From assembly GCF_902859625.1 (NCBI RefSeq), contig NZ_CADIJX010000006.1:186001-250000 (forward strand): a stretch of 64,000 nucleotides of DNA, given 5' to 3'. The stretch is from Achromobacter pestifer. GTDB lineage: Bacteria; Pseudomonadota; Gammaproteobacteria; Burkholderiales; Burkholderiaceae_B. Shown here one piece after another: positions 8,909 to 16,775 of the stretch. The notes under the pieces were generated by a model. It had not been told where the DNA came from and did not search any database. It worked only from the letters and a program-made list of their open reading frames with translations. The position numbers were made by a program, and so were the translations under genes. Each line of letters starts with the position of its first letter. The first letter of the stretch is position 1.

Positions 8909-10153
8909 CTAGCGCGTGCTGTTGGCCCGCGCCACCATGGCGTCCAGCAGGACATTGCAGCCGGCTTCCAGATGCTCGGGCTGCGCGTCTTCAATCTCGT
9001 TGTGGCTGATGCCGTCCTTGCAGGGGACGAAGATCATCGCCGTGGGAGCGACTGCGGCCATGTAGACCGCGTCATGCCCCGCGCCGGTCACGATGTTCAT
9101 GGCTGGCAACTGGCGGCTGGCGGCGCCCTGGCGAACCTTGTCCACCAGGTCGGCATCAAAGGGCGTGGGGCGGAAGTACTGCACGTCCTTCAGATCCACC
9201 TGCACGCCGTGCGCAACGGCGATGTCGTCGCAGGCGCGGCGCCACGCCTGATCCATGCGCGTGAGCGTGACTTCGTCTTCGTGGCGCAGATCGGCCGTGA
9301 ACCGGACCTGGCCAGGAATGACGTTGCGCGAACCCGGATGGGCGTGGATTTCACCCACGGTGCCGCGCCCGTGCGGCTGGTGTGAATTCGCGATGTTGAT
9401 CACCGCCTGCAACAGGAAACTGGCGGCGAACAGGGCGTCGCGGCGGATTGCCATCGGTGTGGGGCCCGCGTGCATTTCCATGCCTGTCACGGTGATGTCG
9501 TACCAGCGCAGGCCCAGCGATCCCGTCACGACCCCGATGACTTTTTCTTCATGTTCCAGGATCGGCCCTTGTTCGATATGCGCTTCAAAGTAGGCGTCGA
9601 CGGGCCGCCCGCCAACGGGGTCCGCGCCCGCGTAGCCGATGGCCTGTAGTTCGTCGCGTACCGTGATGCCCTGCGCGTCGCGGGCGGACAGGGCGGTGTC
9701 CAGCGGAAACTTCCCCGCGAATACGCCGGACCCCATCATGACGGGCACGAAGCGCGATCCTTCCTCGTTGGTCCAGATGGCCACTTCCAGCGGCGCCTCG
9801 GTCTCGATGCCGGCATCGTTCAGCGTGCGCATGACTTCAAGTCCAGCCAGCACGCCGTAACAGCCATCGAACTTGCCGCCGGTGGGCTGGGTGTCAATGT
9901 GGCTGCCCGTCATGACGGGAGGCAGCTCGTTGTTGCGGCCGTTGCGCCGCGCGAAGATATTGCCCACCTGATCCACACGTACCGTCATGCCGGCCTCGCG
10001 CATCCAGCCGGTGACCAGATCGCGGCCCTGGCCGTCCAGCGCAGTCAGCGCCAGACGACAGTTGCCGCCCTTGGGCGTGGCGCCGATCCGCGCCAGATCC
10101 ATCAGTGATTGCCACAGCCGCTTGCCGTTGATGGACAGGGAAGACGATGTCAT
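8909..10153 (-). CDS. M20-family Zn amidohydrolase (N-carbamoyl-L-amino acid hydrolase / allantoate amidohydrolase type)
   Basis: This 414-residue enzyme starts at MTSSSLSINGKRLWQ; its start codon overlaps the end of the GntR gene by four bases. The metal-site motifs are GSHIDTQPTGGKFDG (His and bridging Asp), NEEGSRF (Glu pair) and FEAHIEQGP (His). The C-terminal motif is GAGHDA. The set is typical of the Zn-dependent hydrolase family that cleaves N-carbamoyl amino acids, beta-ureidopropionate or allantoate. Co-transcription with a peptide-type importer suggests it hydrolyses the imported compound in the cytoplasm. Confidence 0.9.
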   Translation of the reverse strand: MTSSSLSINGKRLWQSLMDLARIGATPKGGNCRLALTALDGQGRDLVTGWMREAGMTVRVDQVGNIFARRNGRNNELPPVMTGSHIDTQPTGGKFDGCYGVLAGLEVMRTLNDAGIETEAPLEVAIWTNEEGSRFVPVMMGSGVFAGKFPLDTALSARDAQGITVRDELQAIGYAGADPVGGRPVDAYFEAHIEQGPILEHEEKVIGVVTGSLGLRWYDITVTGMEMHAGPTPMAIRRDALFAASFLLQAVINIANSHQPHGRGTVGEIHAHPGSRNVIPGQVRFTADLRHEDEVTLTRMDQAWRRACDDIAVAHGVQVDLKDVQYFRPTPFDADLVDKVRQGAASRQLPAMNIVTGAGHDAVYMAAVAPTAMIFVPCKDGISHNEIEDAQPEHLEAGCNVLLDAMVARANSTR

Positions 10154-10893
10154 GGGTAGCCTCGAAGGTCGGTGAAGGAATCGAAGTCTTCGCGCAAGCG
10201 CGCCAGGATGCCCAGCAAGTGCGTGTGCATGGCATGGCGCGCACGGATCGGGTCGCGCGCCGCGATGGCGGTCAGGATGCGCTGATGTTCGGCGTGGGCC
10301 GCGGCCCACGCCTGCGTGGTGACGAAGTAATCCTGCATGCGGCTGTACACCGGGCTGGCTTGGCTCAGGTTCCACAAATGGGCCACGGCCGAGGCCAGCG
10401 CGGCATTGCCGCAGGCGGTGGCGATGGCGCTGTGGAACTCGCGGTCGTGCCGGCCAGGGGAATCGGTCAAGGACATGTCCGCATGCGCGTCGCGGATGGC
10501 GGCGATCTGCGCTGGCGTGGCCTGGTGCGCGGCAAGCGCTGCGCATTCGGGTTCGATCAGCATTCGGGCTTCAAGCAGGTCGAAGGGGCCGATATCGTCC
10601 CGTTCCGCGGCACCCAGGCCGGCTGGGCCAGCAAGCGGCGGAAAGCCCGCGCCGTCGGGGGAAATGGTGACAAACACCCCCGAGCCGACGCGCACCTCCA
10701 CATATCCCTCGATCTCCAACGCGATCAAGGCTTCGCGGATCGACGCCCGGCTCACCTGCAATTGTTCCGCCAATTCCCGTTCCGAAGGCAGCCTGGCGCC
10801 GCGGGCAAAATCGCCCGCCCGGATGCGGCCGGCGATCTGGTCGGCAATCATCCGATATAGACGGGTAGCAGCGACAGCCTGGAAGGTGCTCAT
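10150..10893 (-). CDS. GntR-family regulator with FCD domain
   Basis: The 247-residue protein has an N-terminal winged helix at about residues 8-75, with the diagnostic RLPSERELAEQLQVSRASIREAL. A helical FCD effector domain follows from about residue 95 to the end, with His residues in the usual metal-site places (HDREFHSAIA). It is translationally coupled to the amidohydrolase gene by a four-base overlap and probably controls this operon. Two copies of TGGTCAGGCCA, close to the FadR/FCD palindrome, lie upstream of its start. Confidence 0.93.
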   Translation of the reverse strand: MSTFQAVAATRLYRMIADQIAGRIRAGDFARGARLPSERELAEQLQVSRASIREALIALEIEGYVEVRVGSGVFVTISPDGAGFPPLAGPAGLGAAERDDIGPFDLLEARMLIEPECAALAAHQATPAQIAAIRDAHADMSLTDSPGRHDREFHSAIATACGNAALASAVAHLWNLSQASPVYSRMQDYFVTTQAWAAAHAEHQRILTAIAARDPIRARHAMHTHLLGILARLREDFDSFTDLRGYP

Positions 10894-10920
10894 GGTGTGA
10901 TGGGCGGGATCATGGCCTGG

Positions 10921-10931
10921 TGGTCAGGCCA
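10921..10931. promoter_or_regulatory. Candidate GntR/FCD operator, proximal copy
   Basis: TGGTCAGGCCA, a near-perfect palindrome (TGGTC-A-GGCCA), lies 28 bases upstream of the GntR start and is flanked by GG...CC that extends the dyad. FadR/FCD regulators use TGGTCnGACCA-like sites. An identical 11-mer occurs exactly 100 bp further upstream. Confidence 0.6.
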
Positions 10932-11020
10932 CCAATATAGGCATGCTGTCATTGAAATAGAAGGGAAATATCGGGAATTCAGGGAAAACGATCTCAGGGA
11001 TTCCACGTCTTCCTATCAAG

Positions 11021-11031
11021 TGGTCAGGCCA
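11021..11031. promoter_or_regulatory. Candidate GntR/FCD operator, distal copy
   Basis: This is the second identical TGGTCAGGCCA. Its flanks extend it to AAGTGGTCAGGCCAGTT, close to the FadR-type AACTGGTCnGACCAGTT. It lies between gntR and the divergent glycosyltransferase gene, so it could affect both. Confidence 0.6.
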
Positions 11032-11189
11032 GTTAGGAACGTGTGGCGTGTCGCCCGCGCTTTACAGTTTTTGAACAATTGCCGAACAAAACCCTCGGCC
11101 CTGCCTTCCTGCCCAAATCGATAATTCCCCGGCCCAATGTCGGGCAGGCAAGGCGGCCCCGCCAGAGATGATGGTGCGGGCGCGGGGAG

Positions 11190-12677
11190 ATGCGGGTGGG
11201 GATGCGTGCGACAAGAGCGATCCGGCGGGATGGGTGGCGGATCAGCGTGGGATTGCTGGTGTTCGCGCTGTTGTGGCTGCTGTTGCTGGATCGTGGAACG
11301 CTGGCTCCACCCACCGACAATATCGAGCAACTGACCTGGGTGCGCAGCCTGGAATGGGGCTACTACAAGCACCCACCCTTGCCAACGTGGCTGCTGTGGC
11401 CGGTGGTGCGCGTTATGGGGTGGTCGCCCTGGGCGACCTATGTCGCCGGCGCGTTGTGCACGCTAGGGGCCTTTGCACTGTTATGGCGTTTCCTGCGCGA
11501 ACTGCGCGGCCGCACCTACGCCGTGACCGCCTTGTTGGCGGGGTTGTGCGTCACCTTCTATAACGGCCGGCTGTACTTCTACAACCATGAGATCGTGCTG
11601 ATTCCGTTGGTGGTCGGCTGCGCGGTGGGGTGCTGGAAGGCCTACACCACGCGGCGCATCGGCTGGTGGATTGTGCTGGGCATCTGCCTGGGGCTGGGGG
11701 CATTGGCCAAATACCAGATCGTGGTGGCGGGCGTGGCGGTGCTGGTCTTCTGGCTTAGTCAGCGGGGCTGGCGCGATCCCATGCAGGTGTTCGGTCTGCA
11801 AGTGGCGGGATTGACGGCGCTGGCGGTGTTCTCGCCGCATCTGGTCTGGCTGGTTGCCCACGACTTTGAATCCTTGGGCTATGCCATGTCGTCGTCATTG
11901 GCGGCCAGTTTGACCTGGCCCGCCCGCGTGCACGAGGTGGCACGGTGGTGGGGCGACCAGATGCTGAATCGCGCCATGCCTGCATGGGTACTGCTGGCGG
12001 TGTTGTGGCTGCTGGCACGGTGCAGGCAGTCCGCACCAGTCCACCCCGGTGTACCGGCGGGCGCACCCGCCGACCCAAGCCGCGCGTTTCTGTTGATCTT
12101 TGGCTTTACGCCATTGGTCTTCGTCAGCGTCATGACGCTGGCCACCGGGTCGCACATTCAACTGCATTGGGGCACGCCTTATCTGTTGTTCGTGGTGCCC
12201 GCGGTGATGGAGCTTTGGCGGGGTTGCGCAGGGTGGAGACAGATCAGGCCGCGCGAAGCCGTGGTGGTTTTCATGCTGATTCAAATGCTGCTGATGGCGC
12301 GCGTGGAATTGACCTCGCCTACGGGGGCGGGCCTGGCGCGGCGAGCGGCGGATTGGCGGTACTTCGATTCCCAGGCATTGGCGCAGATCCTGCATGACCC
12401 CGCAATGCGCGAGCTCGGTGGGCCGATCAGGGTGATATCGGGGCCTTGGGCCGAAGCGGGGGCGCTGGCTTTGCGGCTGCCCGAACAACCTTTTGTGCTG
12501 ATTGACGGGCAGCCCTGGACCAGTCCCTGGGTGCCCGCCGGGCTGGCGAGGGCGTGTGGGGTGCTGGAACTGAGCCTGAACAACCGTCTTGAAGGTTTTG
12601 CGCCGGTTGGCGCGGCATTTCCCGCGCTGTACTGGCGGGTGCTGGCGCCCGGCGGGGCGTGCCAGACGGGTGGGTAA
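11190..12677 (+). CDS. Membrane glycosyltransferase, GT39/ArnT-like (PMT_2)
   Basis: The protein has about 495 residues and about ten membrane segments; the second in-frame ATG at 11202 is an equally good start. The first periplasmic loop carries PPTDNIEQLTW and GYYKHPPLPTWLLWPV, the acidic-plus-KHPPL arrangement of the PMT_2/ArnT family. These enzymes transfer a sugar from a polyprenyl carrier to a lipid or protein outside the inner membrane. The acceptor and sugar are unknown and no partner genes are adjacent. It diverges from gntR. Confidence 0.82.
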   Translation: MRVGMRATRAIRRDGWRISVGLLVFALLWLLLLDRGTLAPPTDNIEQLTWVRSLEWGYYKHPPLPTWLLWPVVRVMGWSPWATYVAGALCTLGAFALLWRFLRELRGRTYAVTALLAGLCVTFYNGRLYFYNHEIVLIPLVVGCAVGCWKAYTTRRIGWWIVLGICLGLGALAKYQIVVAGVAVLVFWLSQRGWRDPMQVFGLQVAGLTALAVFSPHLVWLVAHDFESLGYAMSSSLAASLTWPARVHEVARWWGDQMLNRAMPAWVLLAVLWLLARCRQSAPVHPGVPAGAPADPSRAFLLIFGFTPLVFVSVMTLATGSHIQLHWGTPYLLFVVPAVMELWRGCAGWRQIRPREAVVVFMLIQMLLMARVELTSPTGAGLARRAADWRYFDSQALAQILHDPAMRELGGPIRVISGPWAEAGALALRLPEQPFVLIDGQPWTSPWVPAGLARACGVLELSLNNRLEGFAPVGAAFPALYWRVLAPGGACQTGG

Positions 12678-12684
12678 GCGTGGC

Positions 12685-12951
12685 TTACTGCGCGTCGCTG
12701 CCGGGTTCGGGTGTTTGCGTGAAGGCGCGCACCAGGCGGGCAATGCCGTCCAATTCGTCGCGTGCGCCCACGACCCATTCCGGCGTTTCAAACGGGCTGT
12801 CGGATGGCGCCTGATCCATGCCGGCCTTCAGGTCGTTCAGCAGTTCCAGCGCCATGTCGGTCGCCTGGGGGCTGCTGCGGGTGGAAAGAGCGATGGCAAT
12901 CGCCAACGCCTGGCGCATGGCCAGCAAGCGGCCGTCCAGTTCAGTGTCCAT
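12685..12951 (-). CDS. Conserved-type small hypothetical protein
   Basis: The 88-residue, mostly helical soluble protein starts at MDTELDGRLLAMRQAL. It contains no membrane segment or recognised motif. Its C-terminal half has acidic and hydrophobic helices (WVVGARDELDGIARLVRAF). It faces the glycosyltransferase gene tail to tail with a seven-base gap, and its start region is back-to-back with the hemN promoter. Function unknown. Confidence 0.65.
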   Translation of the reverse strand: MDTELDGRLLAMRQALAIAIALSTRSSPQATDMALELLNDLKAGMDQAPSDSPFETPEWVVGARDELDGIARLVRAFTQTPEPGSDAQ

Positions 12952-13030
12952 GAGGTGTGTCCTTGTTTCGCATCGTGAATGAATGCATTTTAAGGGTCGT
13001 ACCGCCGTGCGCATGCGCTGGGGGCAAGGT

Positions 13031-13079
13031 TTGCGCAAGATCAAGGTGGCCGGGGCGGCACAGGCGAATAATTCAGGGT
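13031..13079 (+). promoter_or_regulatory. Candidate class II FNR/Anr promoter of hemN
   Basis: TTGCGCAAGATCAA at 13031-13044 matches the FNR box TTGAT-N4-ATCAA with a perfect right half. AATAAT at 13067-13072 matches a -10 element. If the box is centred at -41.5, the start of transcription is 13079 and the -10 falls exactly at 13067-13072, the geometry of class II FNR promoters. This places transcription start one base before the hemN ATG. hemN (oxygen-independent) is an established FNR/Anr target in other proteobacteria. Confidence 0.6.
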
Positions 13080-14510
13080 ATGCAAGCCGCCCTACGCCCT
13101 CTCGTTTCAGATTCGCCGGCTCCTGCCGCCGCCGAGCCCTTTTTTCCGCCCCAATTGCTGGCCAGGCTGGATAAGAACGGGCCGCGTTACACCTCTTATC
13201 CCACGGCTGATCGCTATCACGGCGGCTTCGGAGAAGCGGACTACCGTCGGGCCTTGCAGCAGCGGCGCGCGACAAGCCCACAGGAACCCTTGTCCCTGTA
13301 CGTGCATATTCCGTTTTGTGAATCAGTCTGCTACTACTGCGCCTGTAACAAGGTGGTGACGCGCCATCATGAACGGGCGGCCCGCTACCTCGATGCGCTG
13401 GCGCGAGAAATCGCGTTGCATGTGCAGGAACTAGGCTCGGGTGTGCCCGTGTCGCAACTGCACTTCGGCGGCGGTACGCCCACCTTCCTGTCCGACGAGG
13501 AATTGAGCCGGCTGATGCAAGACTTGCGGGAAGGCTTCCGCTTTGAGCCGGACGCGGAAATCTCGATTGAAGTCGATCCACGCACCGCCACCCCCGCGCG
13601 CTTGGCCCATTTGCGCCAATTGGGCTTCAACCGGCTGAGTTTCGGGGTGCAGGACTTCGACGAAAAGGTGCAAGTGGCGGTGCATCGCGTGCAGTCCTTC
13701 GACGACGTTCGGACGTTGATGCAAAGTGCCAGAGCGCTGGGCTATGACTCGATCAATGTGGACTTGATCTACGGCCTGCCTTTGCAGACAACCGAATCGT
13801 TTGCGCGCACGATTGCGCAGGTGGTGACGCTGCGGCCTGACCGCATCGCGTTGTATGCCTACGCGCATCTGCCGGAGCGCTTCAAGCCGCAGCGTCGCAT
13901 CAATGAAGCGGACTTGCCCGATCGCGCGACTCGTGTCGGCTTGCTGAGCTCGGCCATCGACGGCTTTTTGCAGCAGGGTTACACCTATATCGGGATGGAC
14001 CATTTCGCGCTGAACACGGATGCGCTGGCCGTTGCCAGGCAGCGGGGCGAACTGCACCGCAACTTCCAGGGCTACAGCACGCAGCCCGATCGCGATCTGG
14101 TTGCGCTGGGTGTGTCGGCGATTGGCCGTATAGGCAATACCTACAGCCAGAATGCCAAGGTGCTGGACGAGTATTACGCCGCCATGGAAGCAGGGCGCTT
14201 CGCGGTGGAGCGCGGGCTGGCACTCAACGCCGATGACTTGGTGCGGCGCGAGGTCATCATGGACATCATGTGCCAGGGCCGCGTGGATTTTGCCAGGATC
14301 GAAGAACGCCATGGCCTGCGCTTCGGCGACTATTTCAGCCGCGAATTGCTGCAAATGGCCAACCTGGCCGAATTGGGCCTGGTGAACCTGCGCACGAGCG
14401 AAGTCCAGGTGACCGGGCTGGGTTGGTACTTCGTGCGGGCCGTTGCCATGGCCTTTGACGGGTACCTGGGCAGTGTCAGCAGTGGCGCCAGCTATTCCCG
14501 CATTATCTGA
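13080..14510 (+). CDS. hemN: Oxygen-independent coproporphyrinogen III dehydrogenase
   Basis: This 476-residue radical-SAM enzyme of haem synthesis oxidatively decarboxylates coproporphyrinogen III to protoporphyrinogen IX without oxygen. The N-terminal GPRYTSYPTADRY and the cluster motif PFCESVCYYCACNK (CxxxCxxC) are present. The SAM-binding LHFGGGTPTFLSD and the C-terminal HemN domain follow. The chosen ATG has only a weak site (CAGGG), and there is no room for a leader if the FNR promoter is right. The first 35 residues before GPRY are longer than in E. coli, so a later start is possible. Confidence 0.95.
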   Translation: MQAALRPLVSDSPAPAAAEPFFPPQLLARLDKNGPRYTSYPTADRYHGGFGEADYRRALQQRRATSPQEPLSLYVHIPFCESVCYYCACNKVVTRHHERAARYLDALAREIALHVQELGSGVPVSQLHFGGGTPTFLSDEELSRLMQDLREGFRFEPDAEISIEVDPRTATPARLAHLRQLGFNRLSFGVQDFDEKVQVAVHRVQSFDDVRTLMQSARALGYDSINVDLIYGLPLQTTESFARTIAQVVTLRPDRIALYAYAHLPERFKPQRRINEADLPDRATRVGLLSSAIDGFLQQGYTYIGMDHFALNTDALAVARQRGELHRNFQGYSTQPDRDLVALGVSAIGRIGNTYSQNAKVLDEYYAAMEAGRFAVERGLALNADDLVRREVIMDIMCQGRVDFARIEERHGLRFGDYFSRELLQMANLAELGLVNLRTSEVQVTGLGWYFVRAVAMAFDGYLGSVSSGASYSRII

Positions 14511-14519
14511 TTCTGAACC

Positions 14520-14575
14520 TTGAGCCCTGAGCCCTGAGCCTTGAGCTCAGAGCTCTGGGCTCTGGGCTCTGCGCC
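14520..14575. repeat. Heptamer repeat forming an imperfect inverted repeat / convergent terminator
   Basis: Consecutive 7-mers read TGAGCCC, TGAGCCC, TGAGCCT, TGAGCTC, AGAGCTC, TGGGCTC, TGGGCTC. The left copies (GAGCCC) are complementary to the right copies (GGGCTC), with one mismatch per repeat, so the whole tract folds back on itself. It sits between the convergent stops of hemN and the response regulator and probably ends transcription from both sides, though there is no U-run. Confidence 0.65.
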
Positions 14576-14598
14576 TTCGCCACCGCGTGGGCGTCCGG

Positions 14599-15342
14599 TC
14601 ATTCGGCGAATTTTTCACGCAAGTACAACGCCAGCGACAGGTCGTCCACCAGTTGCAGCTTGCGCATGGCGCGGCGCTTGTGCGTGCTGATGGTCTTTTT
14701 GCTGCGCATCAGCCGTTCCGCGATTTGCGTCACGGACAATCCCTGGCTGATATGGCGCAGGATTTCGACTTCCGATGTGGTCAACAGCGCGTGCGGGTGT
14801 GTGGGCTGAAGGGGGGTTATCTTGCCCTCAACCACCGACAGGAAGGCATCCTTGCCGCTCAGCACGCCGCGGATCATGTCCGGCAGCAGATACATGCCCC
14901 ACTGTTTTGCCAGATAGCCGTTAGCGCCCGCGCGAAAGGCGGCATATTGTGTTTCGTGGCGGTTGCCGGCTGAAAACGTGATGATCGCCAGCGTAGGGTG
15001 GTAACGGCGCAGACGGCGCAGAAGATTGACGCCATCCCAGGGTTCCTGCGGCAGGTAGAAATCAATCAGGGCCACGTCACAGGGTGAATGGCTTAGCTTT
15101 TCCAGCAGGGAGCGGGCCGATGTTTCCCGATGGATCACGCGGAAATCCGGCCGACTTTCCAGGAACGCGGCGACGCCCAGCGCCACGACCGGATGGTCGT
15201 CCAGAACGGCCACCCGGATGACCGGAGGCGGGCGCGACAGCAGCAGGTGCCGACGGGCGCCAGGGCGATCACCGCTGTCGGCGCCCCGTGGGGGAGCTGA
15301 AAAGAATGACGCCTTGGTCACAGGCGTTGAAACAGGTTTCAT
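14599..15342 (-). CDS. LuxR/NarL-family response regulator (orphan)
   Basis: The 247-residue protein has a Pro/Arg-rich N-terminal tail of about 40 residues. A receiver domain follows (VAVLDDHPVVALG with the acidic pair, VALIDFYLP with the phospho-acceptor Asp, IITFSA, late Lys). The C-terminal LuxR helix-turn-helix contains LTTSEVEILRHISQGLSVTQIAERL and SKKTISTHKRRAM. The domain set resembles RcsB/BvgA-type regulators. No histidine kinase is encoded nearby, so the partner is unknown. A start nearer the receiver domain cannot be excluded. Confidence 0.88.
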   Translation of the reverse strand: MKPVSTPVTKASFFSAPPRGADSGDRPGARRHLLLSRPPPVIRVAVLDDHPVVALGVAAFLESRPDFRVIHRETSARSLLEKLSHSPCDVALIDFYLPQEPWDGVNLLRRLRRYHPTLAIITFSAGNRHETQYAAFRAGANGYLAKQWGMYLLPDMIRGVLSGKDAFLSVVEGKITPLQPTHPHALLTTSEVEILRHISQGLSVTQIAERLMRSKKTISTHKRRAMRKLQLVDDLSLALYLREKFAE

Positions 15343-15516
15343 CGATGCCCCACCAGCCGGTAAAAGGAACGTAGGCGACGATTTCGGCCGGTTGAAGGCG
15401 AAATCGGGCGCAAGCGTCGCCGTTAGTCTGAAATTTGCGAGGGCAGATTACGTTTTCGTATGGCTGTAGGGTGCGGAAACGCGCCAAAATCAGACCGTTG
15501 CACCCTTGGCCTGATA

Positions 15517-16437
15517 ATGAGCACACGCATGCCCAAGAAGATTCTGGTGTTAGGCCGCGATGGCCAACTGGGCTTTGAGCTAAGGCGCAGCCTTGCGCCC
15601 CTGGGCGATGTCGTGGCGGTGGGCCGGAGCGAATGCGACCTGATCTATCCGTTGCAACTGGCGCGGCTGGTCCGTCGGGAAAAACCCAACGTCATCGTCA
15701 ATGCCGCCGCGCTGACGGCGGTGGAGCGCGCTGAGGAAGATGTGGTGCGAGCCATGCGGATCAACGGTGAGGCCGCGGGTGAGCTTGCGGCCCTGGCGGC
15801 AAGCCGGGGTGCGCTGATTGTTCATTACTCGTCCGACTACGTGTTTGATGGCACCAAGCCGGAACCCTATGTGGAGACGGACGTGCCCGCGCCCTTGAAT
15901 GCCTATGGCCGTAGCAAGCTGGCAGGTGAGCGGGCCGTTCAGGCCATGAACCCGGCCCATCTGGTGTTCCGCACGTCGTGGATATACGGCGTGTTCGGCA
16001 ACAGCTTCCTGAAATCCATGTTGATGGCCTTGCGTCAGCCGGAGCCCTTGCGCGTCGTCAGCGACCAATATGGCGCCCCGACCGGGGCGGCATTCATTGC
16101 CGACGTGACGGCGTTGGCCGTGGCGCGCTATTTATACGAAGAGGCCAGTTTCCCGTTCGGGCTGTACCACTTGGCGGCTGCGGGCCGGACGACCTGGCAC
16201 GAATACGCTTGTTATGTGGCGCAACAGGCGCGGACAGCGGGCCTGCCCATCACGCTGACGCCGGCTGACATCCAGCCGGTTCTTTCCAACCAGTATCCGG
16301 GCACGGCGCGCAGGCCCTTGAACTCCTGCCTGGATACCGGTCTGCTCACGCAGCATTTTGGAATTCGCTCCCCGCCATGGCAGGACGGCGTTCGGCATGT
16401 GCTGGCTGCCATCGCGGGGAGCCGTAACCTTGCGTGA
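15517..16437 (+). CDS. rfbD: dTDP-4-dehydrorhamnose reductase-like protein (RmlD/RfbD)
   Basis: The protein has 306 residues from MSTRMPKKILVLG; a longer in-frame extension lacks family character. The NAD(P)-binding GRDGQLGFEL and the short-chain reductase YGRSKLAGE (Tyr-x3-Lys) are present, as is FRTSWIYGVFGNSFLKSML, typical of RmlD. The enzyme makes dTDP-L-rhamnose in the last step of its pathway. The rmlA, rmlB and rmlC genes are not in the window, so it is a single gene here. No strong ribosome site is seen at either possible ATG. Confidence 0.85.
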   Translation: MSTRMPKKILVLGRDGQLGFELRRSLAPLGDVVAVGRSECDLIYPLQLARLVRREKPNVIVNAAALTAVERAEEDVVRAMRINGEAAGELAALAASRGALIVHYSSDYVFDGTKPEPYVETDVPAPLNAYGRSKLAGERAVQAMNPAHLVFRTSWIYGVFGNSFLKSMLMALRQPEPLRVVSDQYGAPTGAAFIADVTALAVARYLYEEASFPFGLYHLAAAGRTTWHEYACYVAQQARTAGLPITLTPADIQPVLSNQYPGTARRPLNSCLDTGLLTQHFGIRSPPWQDGVRHVLAAIAGSRNLA

Positions 16438-16482
16438 AACGCGCGGCTTGTCTCGCTTAAGCCACGAAAAGGACACAAATGG

Positions 16483-16491
16483 TGCTACAAT
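16483..16491 (+). promoter_or_regulatory. Candidate extended -10 promoter of thrS leader
   Basis: TGCTACAAT is an extended -10 (TGn plus TACAAT at 16486-16491). No good -35 is visible, which extended -10 promoters tolerate. Transcription would begin near 16498, giving a leader of about 280 bases that contains the Thr-rich peptide and terminator. Confidence 0.5.
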
Positions 16492-16580
16492 CAGCAACGA
16501 TAAACGCAATTAGTCCGTAGGCCTTGATTGCGCAACATTGCTCCGCGCCGCCTCGGGCGCGTACCAACAGGCTTAGAATC

Positions 16581-16637
16581 ATGTTTTTCCCGCTGGCACG
16601 AACTACGACCCGGAACTTTCGCCCTATGTCGCGTTAG
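16581..16637 (+). CDS. thrS leader peptide with three consecutive Thr codons
   Basis: This 18-codon frame encodes MFFPLARTTTRNFRPMSR, with ACT ACG ACC at codons 8-10. It lies about 140 bases before thrS and ends just ahead of a terminator structure. A weak ACAGG site lies about 10 bases upstream. Segment 16628-16635 (GTCGCGTT), inside its last codons, can pair with the 5' arm of the terminator at 16701-16708. It can also pair with the Thr codons themselves (AAC/GTT plus CGAC/GTCG). This is the layout of amino-acid attenuators such as those of thrABC or pheST in enterics. Expression is inferred. Confidence 0.75.
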   Translation: MFFPLARTTTRNFRPMSR

Positions 16638-16700
16638 TTTTTCGTGCGTCGGGTTTCACCGTGTCAGGTCAGCGGTAGGACTCAGCAAGACAACCAATAG

Positions 16701-16740
16701 AACGCGGCTCTCAGGCCGCGTTTGTCGTTTCTGTTTTTCG
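16701..16740 (+). terminator. Attenuator terminator upstream of thrS
   Basis: AACGCGGC, loop TCTCAG, GCCGCGTT form an 8-bp perfect stem followed by a T-rich tract (TGTCGTTTCTGTTTTTCGTTTTTT) ending 36 bases before thrS. Its 5' arm can instead pair with GTCGCGTT at 16628-16635 in the leader peptide, seven Watson-Crick pairs and one G-U. The two structures exclude each other, which supports regulated termination rather than a simple end of transcript. Confidence 0.8.
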
Positions 16741-16775
16741 TTTTTTAGTTCCAAGAACCCCAGGAAGCACTCCCG

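Noticed and set aside
15460-15516. 19-residue upstream extension of the RmlD-like protein
   Set aside because: The extension (MAVGCGNAPKSDRCTLGLI) has no counterpart in the family, and the NAD-binding strand begins right after the later ATGs.
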